A model generated the notes under the pieces. That model did no database searches. It was not told the origin of the DNA and was given only the letters and a program-made list of their open reading frames with translations. From Streptomyces fulvorobeus (GTDB lineage Bacteria; Actinomycetota; Actinomycetes; Streptomycetales; Streptomycetaceae): DNA of 64,000 nt. The DNA lies in NCBI RefSeq assembly GCF_013167895.1, contig NZ_BLWC01000001.1, forward strand, positions 4,278,001-4,342,000. The letters run 5' to 3'. How positions within the stretch are numbered: position 1 is the first letter of the stretch; each line of letters starts with the position of its first letter. Positions 25,056 to 32,233 of this stretch are shown piece after piece. Position numbers and translations under genes: made by a program.

Positions 25056-26138
25056 ATGTCCGCCACCTCTTCGGCCGTGCAGCACGGCCAGGGCGAGCAG
25101 CCCGGCCGGATCATGTCCGGCGAGATGGCCGAGCAGCCGGCCATGCTGCGTCGCATCCTCCAGCGGGGCGCCCCCGGTATCCGTGAGGTGGCCGCCGGGA
25201 TCGCGGCGAAGAAGCCCCGGTTCGTCCTGCTGACGGCCCGCGGCTCATCGGACAACGCGGCGCTCTACGCCAAGTACCTGCTGGAGATCCGCCTCGGCCT
25301 GCCCTGCGGTCTGGCCTCGATGTCGACCACGACGGCGTACGGTGCCCGGCCGGACCTCACGGACGTTCTGATGATCACCGTCAGCCAGTCGGGCGGCTCA
25401 CCCGACCTGGTCGCCTCCACGAAGGCCGCCCGTGCGGCCGGGGCGATCACCCTCGCGGTGACGAACAACCCGGACTCCTCGCTCGCCGCCGTGTCCGAAC
25501 ACAGCATCGACATCCTCGCGGGCCCCGAGAAGGCCCTGCCGGCCACCAAGACGTACACCGCTTCCCTGCTGGCGCTCCACCTCTTCGTGGACGGTCTGGC
25601 CGGGGGCGACGGCGAGGCGGCCGCCGGGGCACTGCCCGGTCTGGCGGAGCAGATCCTCTCGCGGAGGGACGAGGTCAGGTCACTCGCCTCGCGCTACCGC
25701 TTCGCCGAGCGCATGGTCATCACCTCGCGGGGGTACGGCTACCCCACCGCGAAGGAGGCCGCCCTGAAGCTGATGGAGACGAGTTACATCCCGGCGCTCT
25801 CCTACTCGGGCGCCGACCTGCTGCACGGTCCCCTCGCCATGGTCGACAACATCTCCCCGGTGATCGCCGTCGTCCCGGACGGCCGCGGCGGCGACGCGCT
25901 CCAGCCGGTCCTGGACCGGCTGCGGGGCCGCGGCGCCGACCTCTTCGTGGTCGGCCCCCAGGTCCAGGTGGACGCGGCGTCGGCGGGGTTCGCGCTGCCG
26001 ACGGCGGGAGTGCCGGAGGAACTCCAGCCGATCCTGGAGATCCTGCCGCTCCAGATGCTGGCCTATGAGGTGACGATCGCCCGCGGTCAGGACCCGGACG
26101 CGCCCCGCGCCCTGGCCAAGGTCACCGAAACCCACTGA
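25056..26138 (+). CDS. Double-SIS-domain aminosugar-phosphate enzyme (GlmS C-terminal-like)
   Basis: A 360-residue cytoplasmic protein with two SIS domains (about 55-190 and 215-345). TARGSSDNAA and VSQSGGSPDLV are the phosphosugar-binding loops seen in GlmS isomerase domains; the glutaminase domain is absent. The architecture fits NagB-II-type glucosamine-6-phosphate deaminases or the dehydratase NagS described in S. coelicolor; sequence alone does not decide. The ATG has GGGAGG upstream. It is divergent from nagB with a dre between them, so DasR control is likely. Confidence 0.82.
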   Translation: MSATSSAVQHGQGEQPGRIMSGEMAEQPAMLRRILQRGAPGIREVAAGIAAKKPRFVLLTARGSSDNAALYAKYLLEIRLGLPCGLASMSTTTAYGARPDLTDVLMITVSQSGGSPDLVASTKAARAAGAITLAVTNNPDSSLAAVSEHSIDILAGPEKALPATKTYTASLLALHLFVDGLAGGDGEAAAGALPGLAEQILSRRDEVRSLASRYRFAERMVITSRGYGYPTAKEAALKLMETSYIPALSYSGADLLHGPLAMVDNISPVIAVVPDGRGGDALQPVLDRLRGRGADLFVVGPQVQVDAASAGFALPTAGVPEELQPILEILPLQMLAYEVTIARGQDPDAPRALAKVTETH

Positions 26139-26486
26139 CAGCCGGGGCCAAAGAAGCCACGCCCCCGGGAACACCCGCGGGCCGCGGCGCCAGGACGGGA
26201 CCCTCAGCCCGTCCGGCACCGCAGCCCGGAGTGAGACCGGCCGGTGGTGTGCGGTTCCCCCGGCCGAGGAGGCACCGGCGCAGTCAGGGCAGAGAGAGCC
26301 GGGTGCCTCGATCCGTTCTCCTGTGCGGGGAGAACGGAGGTCTTCTCGTGCATTGTGGACTAGACCAATCGCCCCTGTCCATCCGTGTGCACCACGATTC
26401 GGCGAAACCAACCGCCTGCCCTCCCTCACGTCGCCGAGGGCCGATCGGTTCGGAACCTCCGAGTATCCACGGGTACGCTCGCACAC
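26139..26486. other. 348-base region between the SIS gene and the kinase gene
   Basis: No gene was found. The left part is G/C-rich with weak hairpins. The right part holds the dre at 26354-26369 and a possible kinase promoter: a -10 TACGCT at 26474-26479 ends eight bases before the GTG at 26487. Confidence 0.5.
26354..26369. promoter_or_regulatory. DasR operator-like site (dre) upstream of the PdtaS-like kinase
   Basis: TGTGGACTAGACCAAT shares 14 of 16 bases with the nagB site and has the central CTAGACCA. It lies 118 bases before the kinase start and 215 bases after the SIS gene. It is too far from the SIS stop to serve that gene, so the kinase or an unseen transcript is the likely target. 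Confidence 0.7.
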
Positions 26487-27962
26487 GTGCCCTCCATGAA
26501 CGACCTCGTCCGCCAGCACACAGCCCTGAGCGACACCGACCTCGAATGGCTCCATCTGCTGGTCTCGGAGTGGCAGCTGCTCTCCGACCTCTCCTTCGCC
26601 GACCTCGTCCTGTGGGTCCCCACCCGCGACGGGACCCGTTATGTGTCCGTCGCGCAGATGCGGCCCAACACCGGGCCCACCTCCTACCAGGACGACATGG
26701 TCGGCCATCTGGTGCCGCGCGGCCGGCGCCCCCTGCTGGACGCCGCGCTGGACGAGGGCCGGATCGTGCGCGAGGGCGACCCGGAGTGGCGCGAGGAGGT
26801 GCCCGTACGGGTCGAGTCGATCCCCGTACGCCGCGAGGGCCGCGTCCTCGGGGTGATCGCCCGCAACACCAACCTCCTCACCGTCCGTACGCCGTCCCGG
26901 CTGGAGCTCACCTACCTCCAGTCCGCGTCCGACCTGGCCCAGATGATCGCCGCCGGTTCCTTCCCCTTCCCGGGCCAGCAGGTCGACATGGACGCGTCGC
27001 CGCGGGTCGGTGACGGGCTGATCAGGCTCGACGCGGACGGCATCGTCCAGTACGCCAGCCCCAACGGCCTCTCCGCCTACCACCGCCTCGGCCTCGCCTC
27101 CGATCTCGTCGGCCACCACCTCGGCACGACGACGGCCGAACTCGCCCCGTCCCGGGGGCCGGTGGACGAGGCCCTGGTCAAGGTGGCCAGCGGGTACGCA
27201 CCCCGCGAGTTCGAGGTCGAGTGCGCCAGCGGCGTCATCCAGCTGCGGGCCATCCCGCTCAAGCCCAAGGGCGTCCGCATCGGGTCGCTCGTCCTCCTGC
27301 GGGACGTCACCGAACTGCGCCGCCGCGAGCGGGAGTTGATCACCAAGGACGCCACCATCCGGGAGATCCACCACCGGGTGAAGAACAACCTCCAGACGGT
27401 GGCCGCCCTGTTGCGCCTCCAGTCCCGCCGGATGGATTCCGAGCAGGGCCGCGAGGCGCTCAACGAGGCGGTACGGCGCGTCGGTTCGATCGCCATCGTC
27501 CATGAGACGCTGTCTCAGAACCTGGACGAACGGGTCGAGTTCGACGAGATCGCGGACCGGGTCATCGCGATGGTCGCGGAGATCTCCCCGGGCAAGGTCA
27601 CCTGCCGTCGCACCGGACGCTTCGGAATCCTGGACGCGGAAGTGGCCACTCCGCTTTCGATGGTCCTCACCGAGGTGCTGCAGAACGCCCTGGAGCACGC
27701 CTTCACCGTGGCGGAGCGCGGCACGGTCGAGGTCTCGGCGGTGCGCGGCGGAGCGCCGTCCGACGCCCGGCTGCTGATCACCGTGTCGGACGACGGGCGC
27801 GGACTGCCCGAGGGCTTCGACCCGAAGCGGGCCGGCAATCTCGGCCTCCAGATCGTGCGGACCCTGGTGGAGAGCGAGCTGGGCGGCAGCTTCGACATGG
27901 TCCCGGGTCCGGAACACGGCACCCAGGTGATCCTGGACATCCCGGTGGTCTCGGACAAGTAG
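26487..27962 (+). CDS. Cytosolic sensor histidine kinase, PdtaS-like (GAF-PAS-HisKA_2-HATPase)
   Basis: A 491-residue soluble kinase without membrane helices. A GAF-like N-terminal domain (about 10-150) and a PAS domain (about 170-275) precede HisKA_2 (IREIHHRVKNNLQT, phospho-acceptor His near 294) and a HATPase_c domain (N-box EVLQNALEHAF near 396; G-box DDGRGLP). This is the architecture of mycobacterial PdtaS, whose partner is the ANTAR protein PdtaR. In mycobacteria pdtaS also lies next to whiB1, the wblE ortholog. The start is GTG 26487 (possibly leaderless) or ATG 26496. No response regulator is adjacent. Confidence 0.88.
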   Translation: MPSMNDLVRQHTALSDTDLEWLHLLVSEWQLLSDLSFADLVLWVPTRDGTRYVSVAQMRPNTGPTSYQDDMVGHLVPRGRRPLLDAALDEGRIVREGDPEWREEVPVRVESIPVRREGRVLGVIARNTNLLTVRTPSRLELTYLQSASDLAQMIAAGSFPFPGQQVDMDASPRVGDGLIRLDADGIVQYASPNGLSAYHRLGLASDLVGHHLGTTTAELAPSRGPVDEALVKVASGYAPREFEVECASGVIQLRAIPLKPKGVRIGSLVLLRDVTELRRRERELITKDATIREIHHRVKNNLQTVAALLRLQSRRMDSEQGREALNEAVRRVGSIAIVHETLSQNLDERVEFDEIADRVIAMVAEISPGKVTCRRTGRFGILDAEVATPLSMVLTEVLQNALEHAFTVAERGTVEVSAVRGGAPSDARLLITVSDDGRGLPEGFDPKRAGNLGLQIVRTLVESELGGSFDMVPGPEHGTQVILDIPVVSDK

Positions 27963-27983
27963 CCGAACGCCGGGGCGGCGCAC

Positions 27984-28025
27984 AGCAGTGGGCCCGGACC
28001 GTGGTGACGGTCCGGGCCCACTGCT
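27984..28025. terminator. Bidirectional terminator between the kinase gene and wblE
   Basis: A 19-base perfect stem (core GCAGTGGGCCCGGACCGT) with a 4-base loop separates the convergent genes. Confidence 0.85.
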
Positions 28026-28138
28026 TGGCATGTGCGTTGCTATGCGCTACGGGGTACTGCGCGCTGCGACTCGAAGGCGGGGCTGTGCGTACGCTCTGTA
28101 CGCGCCGCCGGGCTGAGGCTCGTAGCGGGTGGCGTCGG

Positions 28139-28396
28139 TCAGGCGCTTGCGTTGCGCGCCCGGTTGCGAGCGGCACGGCGCTTCATTGCGCGGCGCTCGT
28201 CCTCGCTGAGGCCACCCCAGACGCCGGAGTCCTGGCCGGACTCGAGCGCCCACTGCAGGCACTGCTCCATGACGGGGCAGCGACGGCAGACGGCCTTGGC
28301 TTCCTCGATCTGCAGCAGCGCAGGACCGGTGTTGCCGATGGGGAAGAACAGCTCCGGGTCTTCCTCACGACAAACGGCGTTGTGACGCCAGTCCAT
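28139..28396 (-). CDS. wblE: WhiB-like iron-sulfur regulator WblE (WhiB1 ortholog)
   Basis: An 85-residue Wbl protein. The four cluster cysteines are at about 9, 37, 40 and 46 (C...CRRCPVMEQC). The GVWGG turn and a basic C-terminal tail (KRRAARNRAR) for DNA contact follow. It is almost identical to S. coelicolor WblE and orthologous to essential mycobacterial WhiB1, an NO-sensitive 4Fe-4S partner of sigma region 4. The ATG (MDWRHNAVC) has GGAGAGG upstream. It has a long leader and a strong-looking promoter. Confidence 0.96.
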   Translation of the reverse strand: MDWRHNAVCREEDPELFFPIGNTGPALLQIEEAKAVCRRCPVMEQCLQWALESGQDSGVWGGLSEDERRAMKRRAARNRARNASA

Positions 28397-28715
28397 GGCT
28401 GCTACCTCTCCTCGGTACTTCAAGCTCGTGGCTTGTGAATGTGAACGCTTTCACGAATCCCTCCACAGACACAGGGCCGACTTCCAGATGAACTGGTTGT
28501 GGTCTTGTCAGTGAGGAGGGGTTCTGGCTTTCAGTGGAGGCCGGTGTTGCGGGCCGTCCCGATCGCCATGTAGAGATTCGCAAACCTCGGCTGCGGATAC
28601 AACCCCTTCTGGAAAGTTTTTTTTGATTCCTCGGTGTCGACTCGGTCACAGCCGTACTTCCATGGGGTGGGGGCCAGCCCAAACGTTCGAGTCAAAGGAC
28701 TTTGGGCGCTTCCAC
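28397..28715 (-). promoter_or_regulatory. wblE leader and promoter with an A-tract UP-like element
   Basis: On the minus strand, an A8 run (28617-28624) lies 14 bases upstream of TTGTAT (28597-28602), 17 bases from GAATCT (28574-28579). This would give a leader of about 170 bases. The A8 run is rare in this GC-rich DNA and sits where an alpha-CTD UP element would be. No small ORF with a good ribosome site was recognised in the leader. Confidence 0.55.
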
Positions 28716-29684
28716 TCACACAATCACACGCAGTGCACGGCGTACGCCTGTGAACGTCACGCTCGTACGCAGTCCCAGGTGGTCGCCGTCCATCTGGAAG
28801 GGTAGTGGAGCCTTTGAATGCAAGGTGAAGTCGGTGAGGTCATGAAGTGAAACCGCGTGCTTGCCGTGCGGGCCCTTCTCCGGGCTCGAAGTGAGCAGCT
28901 GGGTCGCGTAACGGGCGACCGCCGCGGTGGAGAGGCGCTTCAGGCCGAGGACGTCGAGGGCCGTGTCGAAGGAGGCCCTCGGCGAGGCGTACATCGGGCG
29001 GTTCCCCAGGTAGGTCCAGGGGGCGGTGTTGCAGATTATGGCCAGCGCCAGGTCGGTGACAGGGGCCTGGCCGGGCACCTCAAGCGTGATCTGGCCGTGC
29101 CGTCTGTGGGGCTCGTCCAGGAACTGGCGGGCCACCTGGCGCACGTACAGCGCATGCGTCGAACGTTTACCGCGCTCGCGCTTCTGTTCGACTCGGCCGA
29201 TCACACCGGCGTCGAACCCCAGACCCGCACAGAAAGTGAACCAGCGCTCCGGTACGCACTCGTCCTCCGTGCCAGGTGTGCCGGCCGCCAGGCCCAGGCC
29301 CACCGTGCGCTCACTGCGCTGCTCCAGGGCGTCCAGAATGGCGCCGGTGGCCTCCACGGCGTCGTTGGGCAGCCCCAGGGCCCGGGCGAAGACGTTGGTG
29401 GAACCGCCGGGGACCACGGCCAGACTCGGCAGGTTGTCCACATCCGGCCCCTTGTGCAGCAGCCCGTTCACGACCTCGTTGACCGTGCCGTCGCCCCCCA
29501 GGGCGACCACCAGGTCGATGTCGTCGGAGTCGGCGGCCCGGCGGCCCAGGTCCCGGGCGTGGCCACGGTACTGCGTGGTCACCGCCTCGATCTTCATCTC
29601 GCTCGCCAGGGCGTGGATCAGGACGTCACGGGTCCGCGCACTGGTAGTCGTGGCAGCTGGGTTGACCACAAGGAGTGCGCGCAT
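28716..29684 (-). CDS. Diacylglycerol kinase-family lipid kinase
   Basis: A 322-residue protein of the DAGK catalytic family. VVNPAA at the N-terminus and GGDGTVNEVVNG (about 63-74) form the ATP-binding motif, followed by PGGSTNVFARALG. The C-terminal half is the usual beta-sandwich domain with FQMDGD. It probably phosphorylates a membrane lipid (diacylglycerol, sphingosine-like or another alcohol) at the cytoplasmic face. It lies upstream of wblE on the same strand, about 320 bases apart. Confidence 0.9.
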   Translation of the reverse strand: MRALLVVNPAATTTSARTRDVLIHALASEMKIEAVTTQYRGHARDLGRRAADSDDIDLVVALGGDGTVNEVVNGLLHKGPDVDNLPSLAVVPGGSTNVFARALGLPNDAVEATGAILDALEQRSERTVGLGLAAGTPGTEDECVPERWFTFCAGLGFDAGVIGRVEQKRERGKRSTHALYVRQVARQFLDEPHRRHGQITLEVPGQAPVTDLALAIICNTAPWTYLGNRPMYASPRASFDTALDVLGLKRLSTAAVARYATQLLTSSPEKGPHGKHAVSLHDLTDFTLHSKAPLPFQMDGDHLGLRTSVTFTGVRRALRVIV

Positions 29685-29824
29685 GTCGGCCAGACTACCT
29701 ACCGCGGGACACCGGCCGGACGGCCGGCATCCCTGTGCTCACACCCGGTGACGGGCCGTGCACCTGCGGGGCGCTCCGGACCCCGGCTTCACTTTCACCC
29801 GAAAAAGATGCCAGTCTGCATGGC

Positions 29825-30274
29825 GTGAGCATTCAGGAGAACACGCCCTCTTCCCCGTCGGCGGCCCGACCGGAGAAGCCGGGCAGGATCGCCGTCGTGG
29901 CCGGACTCAACGCCCTCGAAGGGGCGGCGCTCGCCGTAGGCGGGATCTACATGGTGGTCATGGGGCTGCTCGGCCGTCCCGACAGCCCCCAGCAGGCGGA
30001 GATGGGCGGACTGACCCTCGTCGCACTCGGCCTGATCCCGCTGTGCGCCGCTCGCGGGCTGCTGCTGCGGCGCGGCTGGAGCCGGGGGCCCGCGCTCGTC
30101 ACCCAGCTGATGGCCCTGCCGGTCGCCTGGACGCTGCTGCGGGCGCAGGGCGCGCTCATCCCGGCGGGTGTCGTCCTCGCGGCCGTCGCCGTCACGGCCC
30201 TGGCACTGCTGCTCAGCCCGACGACCACTCAGGCGCTGGGCATCCGGGGGCCGCGTACGACCCCCGACGCCTGA
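29825..30274 (+). CDS. Small four-helix integral membrane protein, unknown function
   Basis: A 149-residue protein with about four hydrophobic segments (about 25-48, 58-78, 85-105, 110-130) after a Ser/Pro-rich cytoplasmic N-terminus. No catalytic motif is visible. The start is GTG (VSIQENTPSS), seven bases after a CAGTCT -10-like element, which suggests leaderless translation. It is divergent from the lipid kinase. Similar small membrane proteins occur here in other Streptomyces; function is not known. Confidence 0.72.
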   Translation: MSIQENTPSSPSAARPEKPGRIAVVAGLNALEGAALAVGGIYMVVMGLLGRPDSPQQAEMGGLTLVALGLIPLCAARGLLLRRGWSRGPALVTQLMALPVAWTLLRAQGALIPAGVVLAAVAVTALALLLSPTTTQALGIRGPRTTPDA

Positions 30275-30344
30275 GCCCCGGGCACTGCTCCTGGACGGCC
30301 TGTTCCTATGCGGCCGGCTCCGGGACGGTCTGCCCCGGGACGGT

Positions 30345-31298
30345 CTACTCCTCGACGAGAAGCCGCTCGCGCAGCTGCGCGAGGGTGCGGGCCAGCAGCC
30401 GCGAGACGTGCATCTGCGAGATGCCGACCTCCTGGGCGATCTGCGACTGGGTCATGTTCCCGAAGAACCGCAGCAGCAGGATGCGCTTCTCACGCGGCGG
30501 CAGGCCCTCCAGCAGCGGTTTCAGCGACTCGCGGTACTCGACGCCCTCCAGCGCCTCGTCCTCCGAGCCCAGGGTGTCCGCCACGGCGGGGGACTCGTCG
30601 TCCGTGTCCGGGACGTCCAGCGACAGCGTGCTGTAGGCATTGGCCGATTCCAGCCCCTCCAGCACCTCCTCCTCGGAGATGCCCAGCCGCTCCGCCAGCT
30701 CGTGCACGGTAGGAGAGCGGCCGTGCTGCTGGGAGAGCTCGGCGGTGGCCGTGGTCAGCGAGAGCCGGAGCTCCTGGAGGCGCCGGGGCACCCGTACGGC
30801 CCAGCCCTTGTCACGGAAGTGGCGTTTGATCTCCCCGACGACCGTGGGGGTCGCGTACGTCGAGAACTCCACGCCCCGGTCCGGGTCGAACCGGTCGACC
30901 GACTTGATCAGACCGATCGTGGCGACCTGGGTCAGATCGTCCAGCGGCTCGCCGCGGTTGCGGAACCGGCGGGCGAGGTGCTCAACGAGCGGCAGGTGCA
31001 TCCGCACCAGCCGGTTGCGCAGCTCCGCCTTCTCGGGCGAGCCGTCGGGCAGTTCCCGCAGCTCGATGAAGAGTGCCCGCGCCGCACTGCGGTCGCGTGG
31101 ATCGTGATGCCCGTGCTCGCTCATCTGGACCGTCCGCTCTGCCTGCGACTGCTCCACCGCGGCCGTACGGCCTTGCGTCCCGTCCGACCCGTCCACCGGG
31201 TGCGGCCGGGCCTGCTGCTCCGGGATGCCTGTCGCGGGCACCACCCCGGGGCGGATCGTCTCGTCCCGCACAGGTCCGTCCCCGTTCCCGTCGCTCAC
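30345..31298 (-). CDS. sigH: SigB/F-family stress sigma factor, SigH-like
   Basis: A 317-residue sigma-70 group 3 factor. Region 2 is at about 95-165 (LPLVEHLARRF, DLTQVATIGLIKSVDRFD), region 3 at about 175-235 (VPRRLQELRL) and region 4 at about 255-310 (REKRILLLRFFGNMTQSQIAQEVGIS, given by position). The extended Gly/Pro/Asp-rich N-terminus has an internal MSEHGHH start; S. coelicolor SigH is likewise made in several lengths. It overlaps the upstream anti-sigma gene by four bases. The pair is the stress-response sigH locus. Confidence 0.92.
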   Translation of the reverse strand: MSDGNGDGPVRDETIRPGVVPATGIPEQQARPHPVDGSDGTQGRTAAVEQSQAERTVQMSEHGHHDPRDRSAARALFIELRELPDGSPEKAELRNRLVRMHLPLVEHLARRFRNRGEPLDDLTQVATIGLIKSVDRFDPDRGVEFSTYATPTVVGEIKRHFRDKGWAVRVPRRLQELRLSLTTATAELSQQHGRSPTVHELAERLGISEEEVLEGLESANAYSTLSLDVPDTDDESPAVADTLGSEDEALEGVEYRESLKPLLEGLPPREKRILLLRFFGNMTQSQIAQEVGISQMHVSRLLARTLAQLRERLLVEE

Positions 31299-31708
31299 GC
31301 CGGCCCGGGTCCCGCGCCGCGCTGCTTGTAGAGGCTGATGGTGACCGTACGGTCATCGGCGACCGTGGAGTCGACCTTCCCGGCCAGTGCCGAGAGCACC
31401 GTCCAGGCGAAGGTGTCGCGCTCCGGCGCGCGGCCGTCCGTCGTCGGCGCCGACACGGTCACCTCGAGCGAGTCGTCGATGAGCCGGAACACGCAGCTGA
31501 GGACGGAGCCGGGCACGGCCTGCTGGAGCAGGATCGCGCAGGCTTCGTCGACCGCGATGCGGAGATCCTCGATCTCGTCGAGAGTGAAGTCCAAGCGCGC
31601 CGCGAGGCCGGCCGTGGCCGTTCGCAGCACCGACAGGTAGGCACCCGCAGCGGGCAGCCGGACTTCTACGAAGTCCTGATTCCCGGGCTCGCCTGCGATC
31701 TGGGACAC
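31295..31708 (-). CDS. ushX: Anti-sigma factor UshX/PrsH (RsbW-like HATPase)
   Basis: A 137-residue GHKL-type protein kinase/anti-sigma factor that binds and inhibits SigH. IRIAVDEA-like N-box (LRIAVDEACAIL) and a short HATPase_c fold are present; the C-terminus is TVTISLYKQRGAGPGPA. The start is the GTG giving VSQIAGEPG, with GGAGGTGAGG upstream; the open frame extends 47 codons further, but that reaches into the promoter. The ATGA-type overlap with sigH makes the pair stoichiometric. Confidence 0.9.
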   Translation of the reverse strand: MSQIAGEPGNQDFVEVRLPAAGAYLSVLRTATAGLAARLDFTLDEIEDLRIAVDEACAILLQQAVPGSVLSCVFRLIDDSLEVTVSAPTTDGRAPERDTFAWTVLSALAGKVDSTVADDRTVTISLYKQRGAGPGPA

Positions 31709-31847
31709 CCTCACCTCCAAGTGGCACAAACTCTTTCGAGGCTCCGGGAAGAGGCCCGGAGCCATGCGGTCGGTCGTCGGTTCCTGGTGCGGCGACGCTA
31801 TCGCGATCCATGATGCCGTGTCGCCGAGGCCCCACCTGATACTCGTC

Positions 31848-31868
31848 ACTCATGGTAAGCACATGAGT
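31848..31868. promoter_or_regulatory. Inverted repeat upstream of ushX-sigH
   Basis: A perfect 7-7-7 dyad, ACTCATG-N7-CATGAGT, lies 140 bases upstream of ushX. Its TNAC-like ends recall BldD targets, and BldD binds a sigH promoter in S. coelicolor, but the spacing is not an exact BldD consensus. It is a candidate operator only. Confidence 0.4.
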
Positions 31869-31937
31869 ACGCACAGTGGCTAGGGGTCTGCGGCGGTCAA
31901 TTACGAAGAACCGGCGCCGGTTTGACGTACCCAGACG

Positions 31938-32198
31938 TCAGACGATCGAACCGTCCCTGAAGCACCAGCGCCAGCTCTCGCCCTTCTCGAAGCTCCTCAT
32001 CACCGGGTGGCCGGTCGTCTCGAAGTGCGCCGTTCCGTGCCGCAGGGGCGAGGAGTCGCAGCATCCGACGTGCCCGCAGACGAGGCAGAGCCGCAGCTGC
32101 ACGGGGTGGCTGCCGACCGCCCGGCACTCCAGGCAGGTCTCACTGAGCGCGGCGGGTTCGGGGTGCGGAAGTTCCTGAAGATGCGGGCACTCACTCAT
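31938..32198 (-). CDS. UBP-type zinc finger protein
   Basis: An 86-residue protein made almost entirely of a ZnF-UBP domain. Cys/His ligands are seen in CLECRAVGSH, RLCLVCGHVGCCDSS and HGTAHFETTGHPV. In eukaryotes this fold binds the ubiquitin C-terminus; bacterial versions have no known partner. The ATG lies seven bases after a TAACCT -10-like element, so it may be leaderless. It is divergent from the antiporter gene. Confidence 0.9.
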   Translation of the reverse strand: MSECPHLQELPHPEPAALSETCLECRAVGSHPVQLRLCLVCGHVGCCDSSPLRHGTAHFETTGHPVMRSFEKGESWRWCFRDGSIV

Positions 32199-32233
32199 GA
32201 TGTGCAGGTTACGACGGATGTGAGGACCGTGAG

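Noticed and set aside
25680..28031. 783-codon minus-strand open frame over the SIS and kinase genes
   Set aside because: It is antisense to two well-supported genes and has no recognisable domain.
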